Program-made: the position numbers and the translations under genes
NCBI GenBank assembly: GCA_009746045.1
Contig: RPFO01000296.1
Location: 1,357,775 to 1,421,774 of the forward strand
Direction: 5' to 3'
From: Mesostigma viride
Lineage: Eukaryota > Streptophyta > Mesostigmatophyceae > Mesostigmatales > Mesostigmataceae
DNA length: 64,000 bases
The notes under the pieces: generated by a model
The model's database searches: none
The model's input: the letters and a program-made list of their open reading frames with translations, nothing else
Told to the model about the DNA's origin: nothing
Part shown: positions 21,086 through 31,400 of the stretch, in pieces
Numbering within the stretch: the first letter of the stretch is position 1
How the letters are laid out: each line of letters opens with the position of its first letter

Positions 21086-22834
21086 CACTCCAGCTAGTTG
21101 TCTAGATGGGGGCAATCGATGATGGGATAGCTTAGGCATTACAGCACTTGAAACGATATTAGCGCACAGCGTTATAGTACCTTCAATTAGCTCTGGCACC
21201 TTGTGGCCATCAGCTTGCGCCTTAACCCATGGTCCGCCGATGTGGTCAAATTTGACCACAACACACGTAACGTAACTGTACCGCGTAATTCCGTGACCTG
21301 CGACGTAAGTGACGTAACGTAAATATGTCCGGCGGGTCGGGGCAGACCCAACCTCAATGAAAATGCTTAGGTTGGGTAGGTAATTGCGCCATAGCACAGT
21401 AAATACCACCACTTTCTTGCAGGCAGTCACGTGACTTTTGCTAACATTTTTTACCGTTGCGCGCGCGCATAGCAAGATATGGCTGTCAGCGCGCCATTTT
21501 GTGGCAATTTTGGGTTCCGCGGCTTGAAATGGGTCAGATGATGACCCCTGAACGATGATGCATTATTTTGGTACGTCAAGAATGATCAGATTTATGCTGT
21601 TGAGGAAATACGCAGTGGCTATTACCTCTGTCTTGGTAGTCACTGTCAGACGAGACGTCCCGTTTGGTATCGCCGGTTTCCTTTGGTTCTTGGGAGTTTC
21701 CGTCTGCCTGGGCCTCCCGCGTCTTTACGAAAGTCCGCTGCGCCATTTGCTGGGGACGTGGACGCGTTAGACGTCATCTTTGCACATATCTTCAACATGG
21801 TAATGATGACAGATGCATGGATAGAGCGGCTATGGCCGCCTCTCCCACTAGTAGCTGCATACGTGACGTATGAGCTTGCCGGCCAGCGGAACCCGGCCAG
21901 GTCATGATCGAGGCAGGTACGGCAATGCGTTTGCACGTTGTTTGCAGGGAAACTCGTACGTCCTTACATGTCTTTTGATGAGCAGGATAGTGTTATTGCA
22001 ACAGCTTTCCATGCCTGCTCTAGGACGGGTATTAGCCATTATGGTGCACAATTTGTGGCACTTCTTTGGGGGATAACGTTCAGTGATGGCAAGTTGGCGT
22101 CATGTTTGGATTCCAGCAGGTTTGGCACTCTATTGTGGTCATTTATATTGCATAATTGTATAGCATGGCATTTTTCTCCATTTGGGGTGTTCGTAGTCAT
22201 GTGTCAATATGAGCATGGTGCCGTGTGTAAAATGCAATTCTGAGTGCACCCCCCCCGTTGGGGGACCCCTGAACATTCTAATAAAAATATCCAACCATGA
22301 TTTTGGTGTTTAGAATCCTCCCCCGGAGAAAAGGGGGGGGTTTAACTTTTTCTAACACGAAAAAGTTCGTCTTTTGTCCAACTTTGACTGAAGATAACAT
22401 CCAGGGCACTGAATGGACTCGTGATATTATTGCATATTCTGAAAGCCCTTGAAGTGTAGATATTCCTGGCATCTTGGTTGAGGGTGTTTGGAGTTGTGGT
22501 CTAGGAGTTATGATTTTTTTCATTTTCAGGGGTCAAAAAGCCAAAAAAAGTGCTGGCGGACCATGGGTTAATTAGCCGACGTCTTGAGCCCACCTCACAT
22601 TTGTAGCATAAGCTATGCGTCAGCCTACCTATGGTATTGCACTGGTTGTATTGCACCCACAGTGTTGCGCCCCGGCACCATGCCGTGGAGAGAGCGCTCT
22701 GTGGCCTGCCCACCTGCGGCAGTGAGAGAAGCTAGGGCGCCCTCCCTCCTTCTCACTGTGTATATAGGGTTGAAGGTTCCTTTACTCTGTATTGGCACCC
22801 ACGTGACGCAGTCACGTGCTTATTAATTAATTAA
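21086..22834 (+). repeat. LINE 3' terminal unit, copy 2 (split by piggyBac-like element)
   Basis: 21086-21225 plus 22568-22834 match 7547-7954 almost base for base, ending with the CACGTGACGCAGTCACGTG hairpin and TTAATTAATTAA. Confidence 0.9.
21226..22567. mobile_element. piggyBac-like non-autonomous element, copy 2
   Basis: Also 1,342 bp, with the same 13-bp ends and TTAA at 21222-21225 and 22568-22571. The empty site is visible in this window: the related LINE tail at 7685-7688 has a single TTAA at the matching position. Orientation is inverted relative to copy 1. Translated comparison over about 96 codons shows only three differences, so the copies are young. Confidence 0.92.
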
Positions 22835-22845
22835 TCCCACTCGAC

Positions 22846-23344
22846 TGTACTGAGGACTTATGCTCACGTAACGCTGATATGATTAATTAAGTGGCAAGGC
22901 AATTGATTAATTAATTTATTTATTTATTTATCTGGGGGGGAGGGAAATACTCTGCAAAGAGTGATGGCAGAAGGTCTTGTTCGACATAACCCCGGGTCTG
23001 TGGGGACGTACGACTTAAGACACGCGTAAAGAAACATGGTAAACGCAGCGCGACTTCAGACAGCCATGGGTTCTGCAAACCTGTAACTACTAGACTGTAG
23101 ATAGGTATGCCGCGTTCTGGTGCAACACTTTTCAGTATCTCTACACTGTGTTCTGTGATCGACACAGCTAGAATTGCGTATAATTAATTTAAGGGGGGGG
23201 GGGGGGCGGTGCAACCCCCTGCTACTTATAGATAGGCTGACTCAATACGGTTGGGAACCATTGTGCCACTAGTTAGGCCGTTCTACATCCATCCCCGTGC
23301 ACTCATCCCACCCTACTCATGGAGTTTTTAGTTATGCCCACTTG
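22846..23344. other. AT-rich intergenic stretch, no gene seen
   Basis: It contains TTAATTAA motifs, a TTTATTTATTTA run (22915-22930) and a G13 tract at about 23193-23206. No coding signal is recognised. It is probably retroelement debris. Confidence 0.5.
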
Positions 23345-24178
23345 CCGCAGTTAAATTAAATTAAATTATAACATATGACCGTCGGGAGATCAGGTAGCAC
23401 ATATTCCTTGCTGGATGGATGGAGGTGGGCGAAGCCGCGAAATCGAACTAAGCTAACTCTTTGCTAATTTCTAATCTAGAAACCCCCTAACTACTCTACT
23501 CATACTCAGCAAAGCGCCCCTTCCTCTTGGAGGGGGGTGGCTTGCCCACAGGGGCTGGTGTGTGAGCCTGGACAATCGTCTGCCACCTCTTCTTGTTCTG
23601 CATGGCAGTCCAAGCAAAGAGAGAGGGAGCGAATGCGGTTTTCATGCAAACGGGGCTGGGACTACGAGGTTGGCCAGCAACATCGATCTGGGTGTAGTTC
23701 ATGGCAGGTTTACCTAGCTTTCTGGGAATGTCCTTGGGGCCAGGCCATGTCAGGATGTGCCGCCCTGGTTGGCCAAGCCGCTGGGGGCCGGCCAGACCAA
23801 GGGCGGTGTCTACCTGACTGGTACGAGCAAGATGGCCTACGAATGCTATCCTATGCTGCCTAATCTCGTCCGAAATGCGAGGCATACCCTGATACAAAGA
23901 CTCTAATGACCTATGCTTGGAAACCCCTACATTCAAGACCTGTCGGAGCATCCTGTAAACCGTGCCATCCAGCAGGGCGGCCAGTGTGTCCGTGAGCGTC
24001 CATGCCTCGTCGCCATGCGTGAGCACCGGGAGAACCAGGACCTTGAAGAGCATTCGCTTCAGCATGCGGTGCTCGCCCAGGTCCTTCGAGTGCCAGTAGG
24101 TTTTGAGCGAACGCAGCTAAGCCCAGGCCAGGCCGGTGCGGATGTCCACATCGTCGGCAGTGATGTTGCCGCAGTTAT
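23345..24178 (-). pseudogene. LINE ORF2 C-terminal fragment with 3' tail
   Basis: On the - strand, from about 24160, a broken lead segment (VDIRTGLAWA then a stop) is followed by an open frame 24065-23496 with LLxxxFKVLVLPVLTHGDEAWTLT-like sequence, MPRISDEIRQHRIAFVGHLA and a basic end (KPPPSKRKGRFAEYE). The 3' flank (23400-23345) has the GGATGGATGG / AGGAATATGTGCTACC hairpin and a TTATAATTTAATTTAATTT tail. No RT catalytic core is present, so it is 5'-truncated. It is closely related to the fragment at 26013-27040. Confidence 0.8.
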
Positions 24179-25152
24179 GTGTAATTAATTAATTAATCAA
24201 ATTATGGATTAGTAAAGCTGGAGCGTAGAGATGGACATGCAGAAATACTTACAATTAATGTGTGCCTGAATGACAACCCTTCTTGGACACATGGCGGTCC
24301 AACATCGTGATATGGCCGTCTCCCTTCAAATGAAGCATTTGGGTGCCAGCACTGGAAACATCCAGTAGCCAGATGGCCAACTTCAAACAGATTTCCGGTA
24401 TAGATCAGGAAAGCCTGGGCGGGGCCAGTGGCTTCTTCATATGGTTTCTTTTGCCAAGTCCTTCAATCGAAATTTCAACAGTGAGTTTTGGCAATCTGAA
24501 CTCAACCCCTGGGAGTCACCCTCGCAAAGCGTGGGGTCCATCATTGGCCATGGATGCCGTTACGTGATGGAATGGCAACCGCAGCTCCAATCTGCCTGGC
24601 TCGCACAGCTATCCCTGGAAGCATTCCCCATGGGGTCTTGCGGGAGTACCTGCCAGCCATGTGGACAAGGCAAAGGCAATGCAAAGGAGCATGCCAGGCA
24701 ACGTCAGTGCAGAGGGCAAGCCAAGAATACCTAAAGGGCGATGCAAAGGACAGGGAGAGGCAAGGACAGGGCACCAGGCATGGGGCACCCATCTGCAGAC
24801 AGCCCGCACTTAGGCACGCAGATTACCAGCATTTGCAAGCAGCGGACTGCTGCAAGTGAAGAGAAGTTGTTTGCTAGTAGGAAATGGGATTTCTGCAACT
24901 GCATCCACCAGGCAGGTACACGTTTAGTTTGTGGAGCTGTTCTGAAAAGTGGCACTGCTTGCAGCCCTCATGTGTCCTCGGTTTCATCTCCACCGCACTT
25001 ACGATTTATGCTCACGTGACGCAGTCTTCGTGTTCATTCATTCGTCCTCAGTTGTACACACTGTTCGCGCGGATGCTGGCGCAGCAACGCCGGCCACACT
25101 AGCCACGCCCTCAACTAATTTACTATCCTCATCAGTTGAACTCGCCTGCTCC
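24179..25152. other. Intergenic stretch without a supported gene
   Basis: It holds an ATTAATTAATTAAT tract at about 24183, a segment rich in AGGCAA/GGCAAAGG words (24660-24790) and a TTATGCTCACGTGACGCAGTC block (25007-25027) resembling the LINE 3' hairpin. Open frames are short and lack domains. Confidence 0.5.
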
Positions 25153-25421
25153 GCCTTCGGTGTCCTCGGCGTCTGTGCAAAATCTTCACACAGATGAGTG
25201 GTGGGACAATGCTTATCACTCATTCTAACATGCCTTACAATCACTTACGACAAGCAATATTATGCTTTAGATGTCCTCGGTGTCCCTGCAAACTCTTGAC
25301 ACAGATGAGAGGCGGATGAGGGGCGGAGTAACGTTTATCGCTCATTCCTACAAGTATTAAGACCACTTACTCTGCTTTAGGTTGCCCTTGGTGACCAAGC
25401 GGACCGTCTTCATGATGCGGC
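25153..25421. repeat. Tandem duplication and lpxD last-exon echo downstream of lpxD
   Basis: A roughly 115-bp unit (starting CGGTGTCCTCGG, with CACAGATGAG and CGCTCATTC blocks) is duplicated at about 25153-25268 and 25269-25380. The latter runs into 25391-25421, where CGGACCGTCTTCATGATGCGG exactly repeats part of the lpxD last exon at 25503-25523. Confidence 0.6.
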
Positions 25422-25479
25422 ATGCATGCACTTTGCAATCATTATTGCTATCATCGTCGCAAAACTCACTTTCTCCCCC

Positions 25480-28400
25480 TCAAGCATCTTCGGTGTCCAT
25501 CCGGACCGTCTTCATGATGCGGTCCGCCTCCCTGGCCAGCTTCCGCATCGACAGCAGCTCCATCTTCCACTCGCGCGCGGGCATCTGCGAGGGAGGAGAG
25601 CCGGGGTGCATTACAGAGGTTAAGGTGCAGCAGAGGAGGAATGGCAGGGAAGGGAGGGCAAATAGGAATGGCGTAGAAGGGAGGGATCATAGGAATCATA
25701 GGGATCATAGGAATGTTACTAATTAATAGGAATGGCGTAGAAGGGAGGGATCATAGGAATGGCATAGAAGGGAGAGATAGTGATCATGAGTTACAGGAGG
25801 CAGAATTCCCGCGCCGGCATACGCGGCGGAGGGAGGTCCGCAGAGAAAAGAGCTATAGAAGTGGCTTTTGGCTTTTGTATGTGGAAGAGAAGCAGGAGAG
25901 GGGGCTATAGCTGGGGCACTATACATGATACAGAGAGCATGGAGCGAAAGCGGCAGAGGAAAGAGGTTTAGGGGGAGAAGATGCGACATTGCATTGCATT
26001 GCATTGAATTGCATTGCATTAAATTATAACATGACTCCGTTGGGAGATCATGTAGCACATATTCCTTGCTGGGTGGATGGAGGGGCCGGAGCCGTGGAAC
26101 CGAACTAAGCTTACTCTAATATCTAGTCTAGAAAAACCCTAACTACTCTACTCAGCAAAACGCCCCTTCCGCTTGGGGGGAGGGGGCTTGCCCACAGGGG
26201 CTGGCGTGCTTGCCTGGACAATCTTCTGCCACCTCTTCTTGTTTTGCATAGCAGTCCAAGCAAGAGAGAGGGAGTGAATGCGGTGTTCAAACTGAGCTGG
26301 GACCTCTAGGTCGGCCAGCAACATCTGTGTGTAGTTCATGGCAGGTTTAACCCAGCTTTCTAGGAATGTCCTTGCGGCCAGGCCATGTCAGGATGTGCCG
26401 CCCTGGTTGGCCAAGCCGCTGGGGGCCGGCCAGACCAAGGGCGGTATCTACCTGACTGGTGCGAGCAAGATGGCCTACAAATGCTATCCTACGCTGCCTA
26501 ATCTCGTCCGAAATGCGAGGCATACCCTGATACAAAGACTCTAATGACCTATGCTTGGAAAACCCTACATGCAGGACCTGTCGAAGCGTCCTGTAAACCG
26601 TGCCGTCCAGCTTGGCGGCCAGTGTGTCCGTGAGTGTCCACGCCTCGGCGCCATACGTGAGCACCGTGAGGACGAGGACCTTGAAGAGCATTCGCTTCAG
26701 CATGCGGTGCTCGCCCAGGTCCCTCGAGTGCCAGTAGGTTTTGAGCGAACGCAGCTAAGCCCAGGCCAGGCCGATGCGGATGTCCACATCGTCGTCGGTG
26801 TCGGGGAGCATGATCCCCAGCAGTTTGAAGCGATCACGGAACGGGACCTCCGTCCCGCCAAGCAGCCGGGGCCTCAGCGGGGCGCTGGTAGCCCCAATCA
26901 CCATCGCCTCAGTTTTGACACTAATCTCCAGCCCCACCGCCCGCGCCTCTAAGCCTAGACAGTCCAGCCAGGTCTGAATGTGCTCGGGGCGCCCGATGAG
27001 GGTGGTATCATCCGCATCAGCGACATTGCATGGGAGGGGGTTACTGAGGCCAAGTATGACGGCGGAGGGAAGCCCGCGGAGGGAAGGGGACGAGTGGGGA
27101 ACGAGAAGGGCAGCGTGGAGGAAGGGCAGGAGAGGGGGCTATAGGCGGGGCCTCAGGTAGGGCGGAGGCCAGCACGAAGGGAAGGCGGCAGAGGAATGAG
27201 GTTTAGGGGGAGGAGTGGAGGAATGGTGTGGAGGGGAGAGCAAGATAATGTGCAGGATCAGGATTAGACTCCTGGAAGATAACGCAAGACTCGCTGCGGG
27301 GAGATCTCTACAGTCGCCCTCGGAAGCCGAGCTCAAGCGCGGCTCGCCTCATCCAACAGTGGGTGGGAGGGTGGGAACTGACCGCAAGGATTTCAACACC
27401 ACCATCAAGTCAAGCTTATTATGTATCCCGGATTCCACCACAAATCAAGCTGGATCAACCCGATAGATATTATTTTACCTTGATAGATATTATTTTACCT
27501 TGATAGATATTATTTTACCTTGATAGATATTATTTTACCTTGATAGATATTATTTTACCTTGATAGATATTATTTTACCTTGATAGATATTATTTTACCT
27601 TGATAGATATTATTTTACCTTGATAGATATTATTTTACCACGACTCACCGCGGGGAACCCGCCGTAGTCTCCAGGCTCGGTGATGTCCTTGGTGACGCCC
27701 GACGTGGCGGCCACGCGCACCTTGGAGCAGACATCCACGTGATCCGCGACGCCCGACTTGCCACCCATGACGACATAATCGCCCAGGCTAGTGGTGGTGG
27801 TGTTTTGGGGGGGGGGGGGGTACAGGGGCAGAATAAATATTTCCGAGGTCGTGTGTGTGGGCAGTATGTTTTTTGGGGGGGGCAGGAGGGGCAGGGGCAG
27901 CTTAGAGATATTCATGGCAGCAGGTCACAGACGCTTTTTTATCCGCAGATGGAAACAAATAAATTAGAAAATACAATACATCATATACACGGGTTTCATC
28001 AGGAGCGGTGCCCAGTATGGGGGTTTAGGGTTTAGGGTAATACAATACATCATATGCACGGGTTTCATCAGAAGCGGTGCCCAGTATGGGGGTCTTGCCC
28101 ATAACACTTCACCGGTTTCTTGCAAAGGCGGGTAGCACCAAAAGGGTTGGTTACCCCTGTAAGGATCTTACCACCGGTTTAAATACCACGACGTGCCCCC
28201 CCTTCAAGAAGGCAGACGAATCCACCATTACAAAAGATGCCAGACAGCAGGGAATATGCAGACCCGAACCATTAAGTAGCATGCACCTCGAAATCCAGCA
28301 AATCATCCCACACATGCACGCTTGCCAGCTGGCACGGCACCGTGCCAAGGTGGGCTAGCACACAAGGGGTGTATGTATGTACATGCGTCTATATGTACAT

Positions 28401-31400
28401 ACGTGTATATGTACATACGTGTATATGTCACAGGAGAATTATGATATGTGTATGTCCTGTACAGTATATGTCACGGGGGAGCTGCTCGACCCACACAGTA
28501 CATCCACGCACCCAGCTCTCGTAGCACTATATCTAGCACTCTACCTCCTAGCATTATATCTATCACTTTATGTCGTAGAGCTATATCTAGTGGACCACTG
28601 GCAGACTCTGTTACTACGTTTTGCTCTCGCCTGTCACGGCATACTTCAGCCCTGGGCTGACGGGAGCACATGCACAAAGCAGCGAAGCCCACCAATAACA
28701 AGGATCTAAGCAAAACAGTCGCCCCAAGCCCCAGGCCGCATCCTCCCCCCTCGGACCCTTTCCCCTCCCCCCCGTCTCCCCCCCTCCACACCCCACCACT
28801 ACCCACGTGACTGATCCTCCTCCCCCCTTCCCCCCCCCCCCCCCCCCAAAACTACTCACGTGACCGATCCTCCCCCCTCCTTTTCCCCCCCCTACTCACG
28901 TGACGGATCCGGCGATGCCCACTTGTCCACATAGGATGCAGCAGCGGCCGGTGACGACGTTGTGGCCGATCTGGGGTGGGGCGTTGCATTGTTTTAGGGA
29001 AGAAATGATCGTAGCATGAATGAATGCTGTGCATACGCCGGCATAACGGTGACGACGTTGTGGCCGATCTGGGGTGGGGCGTTCAATCATGTTAGGTGGG
29101 AAAAAAGAGTTAGTTTGAACAAATGATGTGCATAAACGTGTGTGATGGTGACCACATTCTGGCCAGTACAGGGTGTCGTGGGGCACAGAAGGGGCAAGTA
29201 AGTGGTCTTACATATGCATGATTGCGGTATACATGTACAGCATATACCAGTAGCATATATAGTATGCCATGTATATTGTATGTATAACACCATGGCATGA
29301 TGCATTCCGGTGAGAAAGCTCTGGGACCTAGGCTGTGTCACCCCATGAGGGTAAGTTAGGGTGCAAAAAGGTGAAGGAGCCGATGAGGAAAGAAAGGTGG
29401 CTAAGGTAGGGTGAATGAATGCTAAGTACAGGAACCGCCATGGCAAAGTCGCAGCTTTTTGCGGCTGATCTGGCATGGCAGAGTTACTTAAAAAGAGGAC
29501 AGGGTTTGACACTCTATGAGAAAAAGGTGGGTGGAATGTTCAGTGGACATCAGCAGCCGAGTGATGCAAGTAAACGTGAGTGGTCAAAGGCTGGACGAAT
29601 TGTTGCCGATAATATCAAGCATTGTAGAGACTTGCCTGAAGCCTGTTTCGGAGAGCCGCCCACATGTAGCTTGTCACCACGATCAAGGCCCCACCCACCT
29701 GCACCCGACTATCGCTTTAACAACCCACCCACCTTCACCCGACTATCGCTTTAAGAACCCACCAACCTGCACCCGACTATCGCTTTAACAACCCACCAAC
29801 CTGCACCCGACTATCGCTTTAACAACCCACCAACCTGCACCCGACTATCGCTTTAACAACCCACCAACCTGCACCCGACTATCGCTTTAACAACCCACCA
29901 ACCTTCACCCGACTATCGCTTTAACAACCCACCCACCTGCACCCGACTATCGCTTTAACAACCCACCAACCTGCACCCGACTATCGCTTTAACAACCCAC
30001 CAACCTGCACCCGACTATCGCTTTAACAACCCACCCACCTGCACCCGACTATCGCTTTAACAACCCACCAACCTTCACCCGACTATCGCTTTAACAACCC
30101 ACCAACCTGCACCCGACTATCGCCGTAACAACCCACCAACCTGCACCCGACTATCGCTTTAACAACCCACCCACCTGCACCCGACTATCGCTTTAACAAC
30201 CCACCAACCTGCACCCGACTATCGCTTTAACAACCCACCCACCTGCACCCGACTATCGCTTTAACAACCCACCAACCTTCACCCGACTATCGCTTTAACA
30301 ACCCACCAACCTGCACCCGACTATCGCTTCAACAACCCACCCACCTGCCCCCGACTATCGCTTTAACAACCCACCAACCTGCACCCGACTATCGCTTTAA
30401 CAACCCACCAACCTGCACCCGACTATCGCTTTAACAACCCACCAACCTGCACCCGACTATCGCTTTAACCACCCACCAACCTGCACCCGACTATCGCTTT
30501 AACAACCCACCAACCTGCACCCGACTATCGCTTCAACAACCCACCCACCTGCCCCCGACTATCGCTTTAACAACCCACCCACCTTCACCCGACTATCGCT
30601 TTAAGAACCCACCAACCTGCACCCGACTATCGCTTTAACAACCCACCCACCTGCACCCGACTATCGCTTTAACAACCCACCAACCTGCACCCGACTATCG
30701 CTTTAACAACCCACCAACCTGCACCCGACTATCGCTTTAACAACCCACCAACCTGCACCCGACTATCGCTTTAACAACCCACCCACCTGCACCCGACTAT
30801 CGCTTTAACAACCCACCAACCTTCACCCGACTATCGCTTTAACAACCCACCAACCTGCACCCGACTATCGCCGTAACAACCCACCAACCTGCACCCGACT
30901 ATCGCTTTAACAACCCACCCACCTGCACCCGACTATCGCTTTAACAACCCACCAACCTGCACCCGACTATCGCTTTAACAACCCACCAACCTGCACCCGA
31001 CTATCGCTTTAACAACCCACCAACCTGCACCCGACTATCGCTTTAACAACCCACCAACCTGCACCCGACTATCGCTTCAACAACCCACCCACCTGCCCCC
31101 GACTATCGCTTTAACAACCCACCAACCTGCACCCGACTATCGCTTTAACAACCCACCCACCTGCACCCGACTATCGCTTTAACAACCCACCAACCTGCAC
31201 CCGACTATCGCTTTAACAACCCACCAACCTGCACCCGACTATCGCTTTAACAACCCACCCACCTGCACCCGACTATCGCTTTAACAACCCACCAACCTTC
31301 ACCCGACTATCGCTTTAACAACCCACCAACCTGCACCCGACTATCGCCGTAACAACCCACCAACCTGCACCCGACTATCGCTTTAACAACCCACCCACCT

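Larger units (their letters stand above)
7966..22834 (+). mobile_element. LINE copy (ORF1 plus 3' end) broken by two younger transposons
   Basis: It is flanked by TCCCACTCGAC at 7955-7965 and 22835-22845. Removing the CACTA element (8607-20455) and the piggyBac-like element (21226-22567) leaves about 1.7 kb: an ORF1 open from the first base, joined at about 21075-21086 to the 3' terminal unit ending in TTAATTAATTAA. The 5' end is probably truncated, because the frame is open with no ATG. ORF2 is missing, which suggests an internal deletion. Confidence 0.7.

Noticed and set aside
23496-24065. Intact 189-codon gene
   Set aside because: It is the C-terminal piece of a LINE ORF2 with a LINE 3' tail directly behind it.
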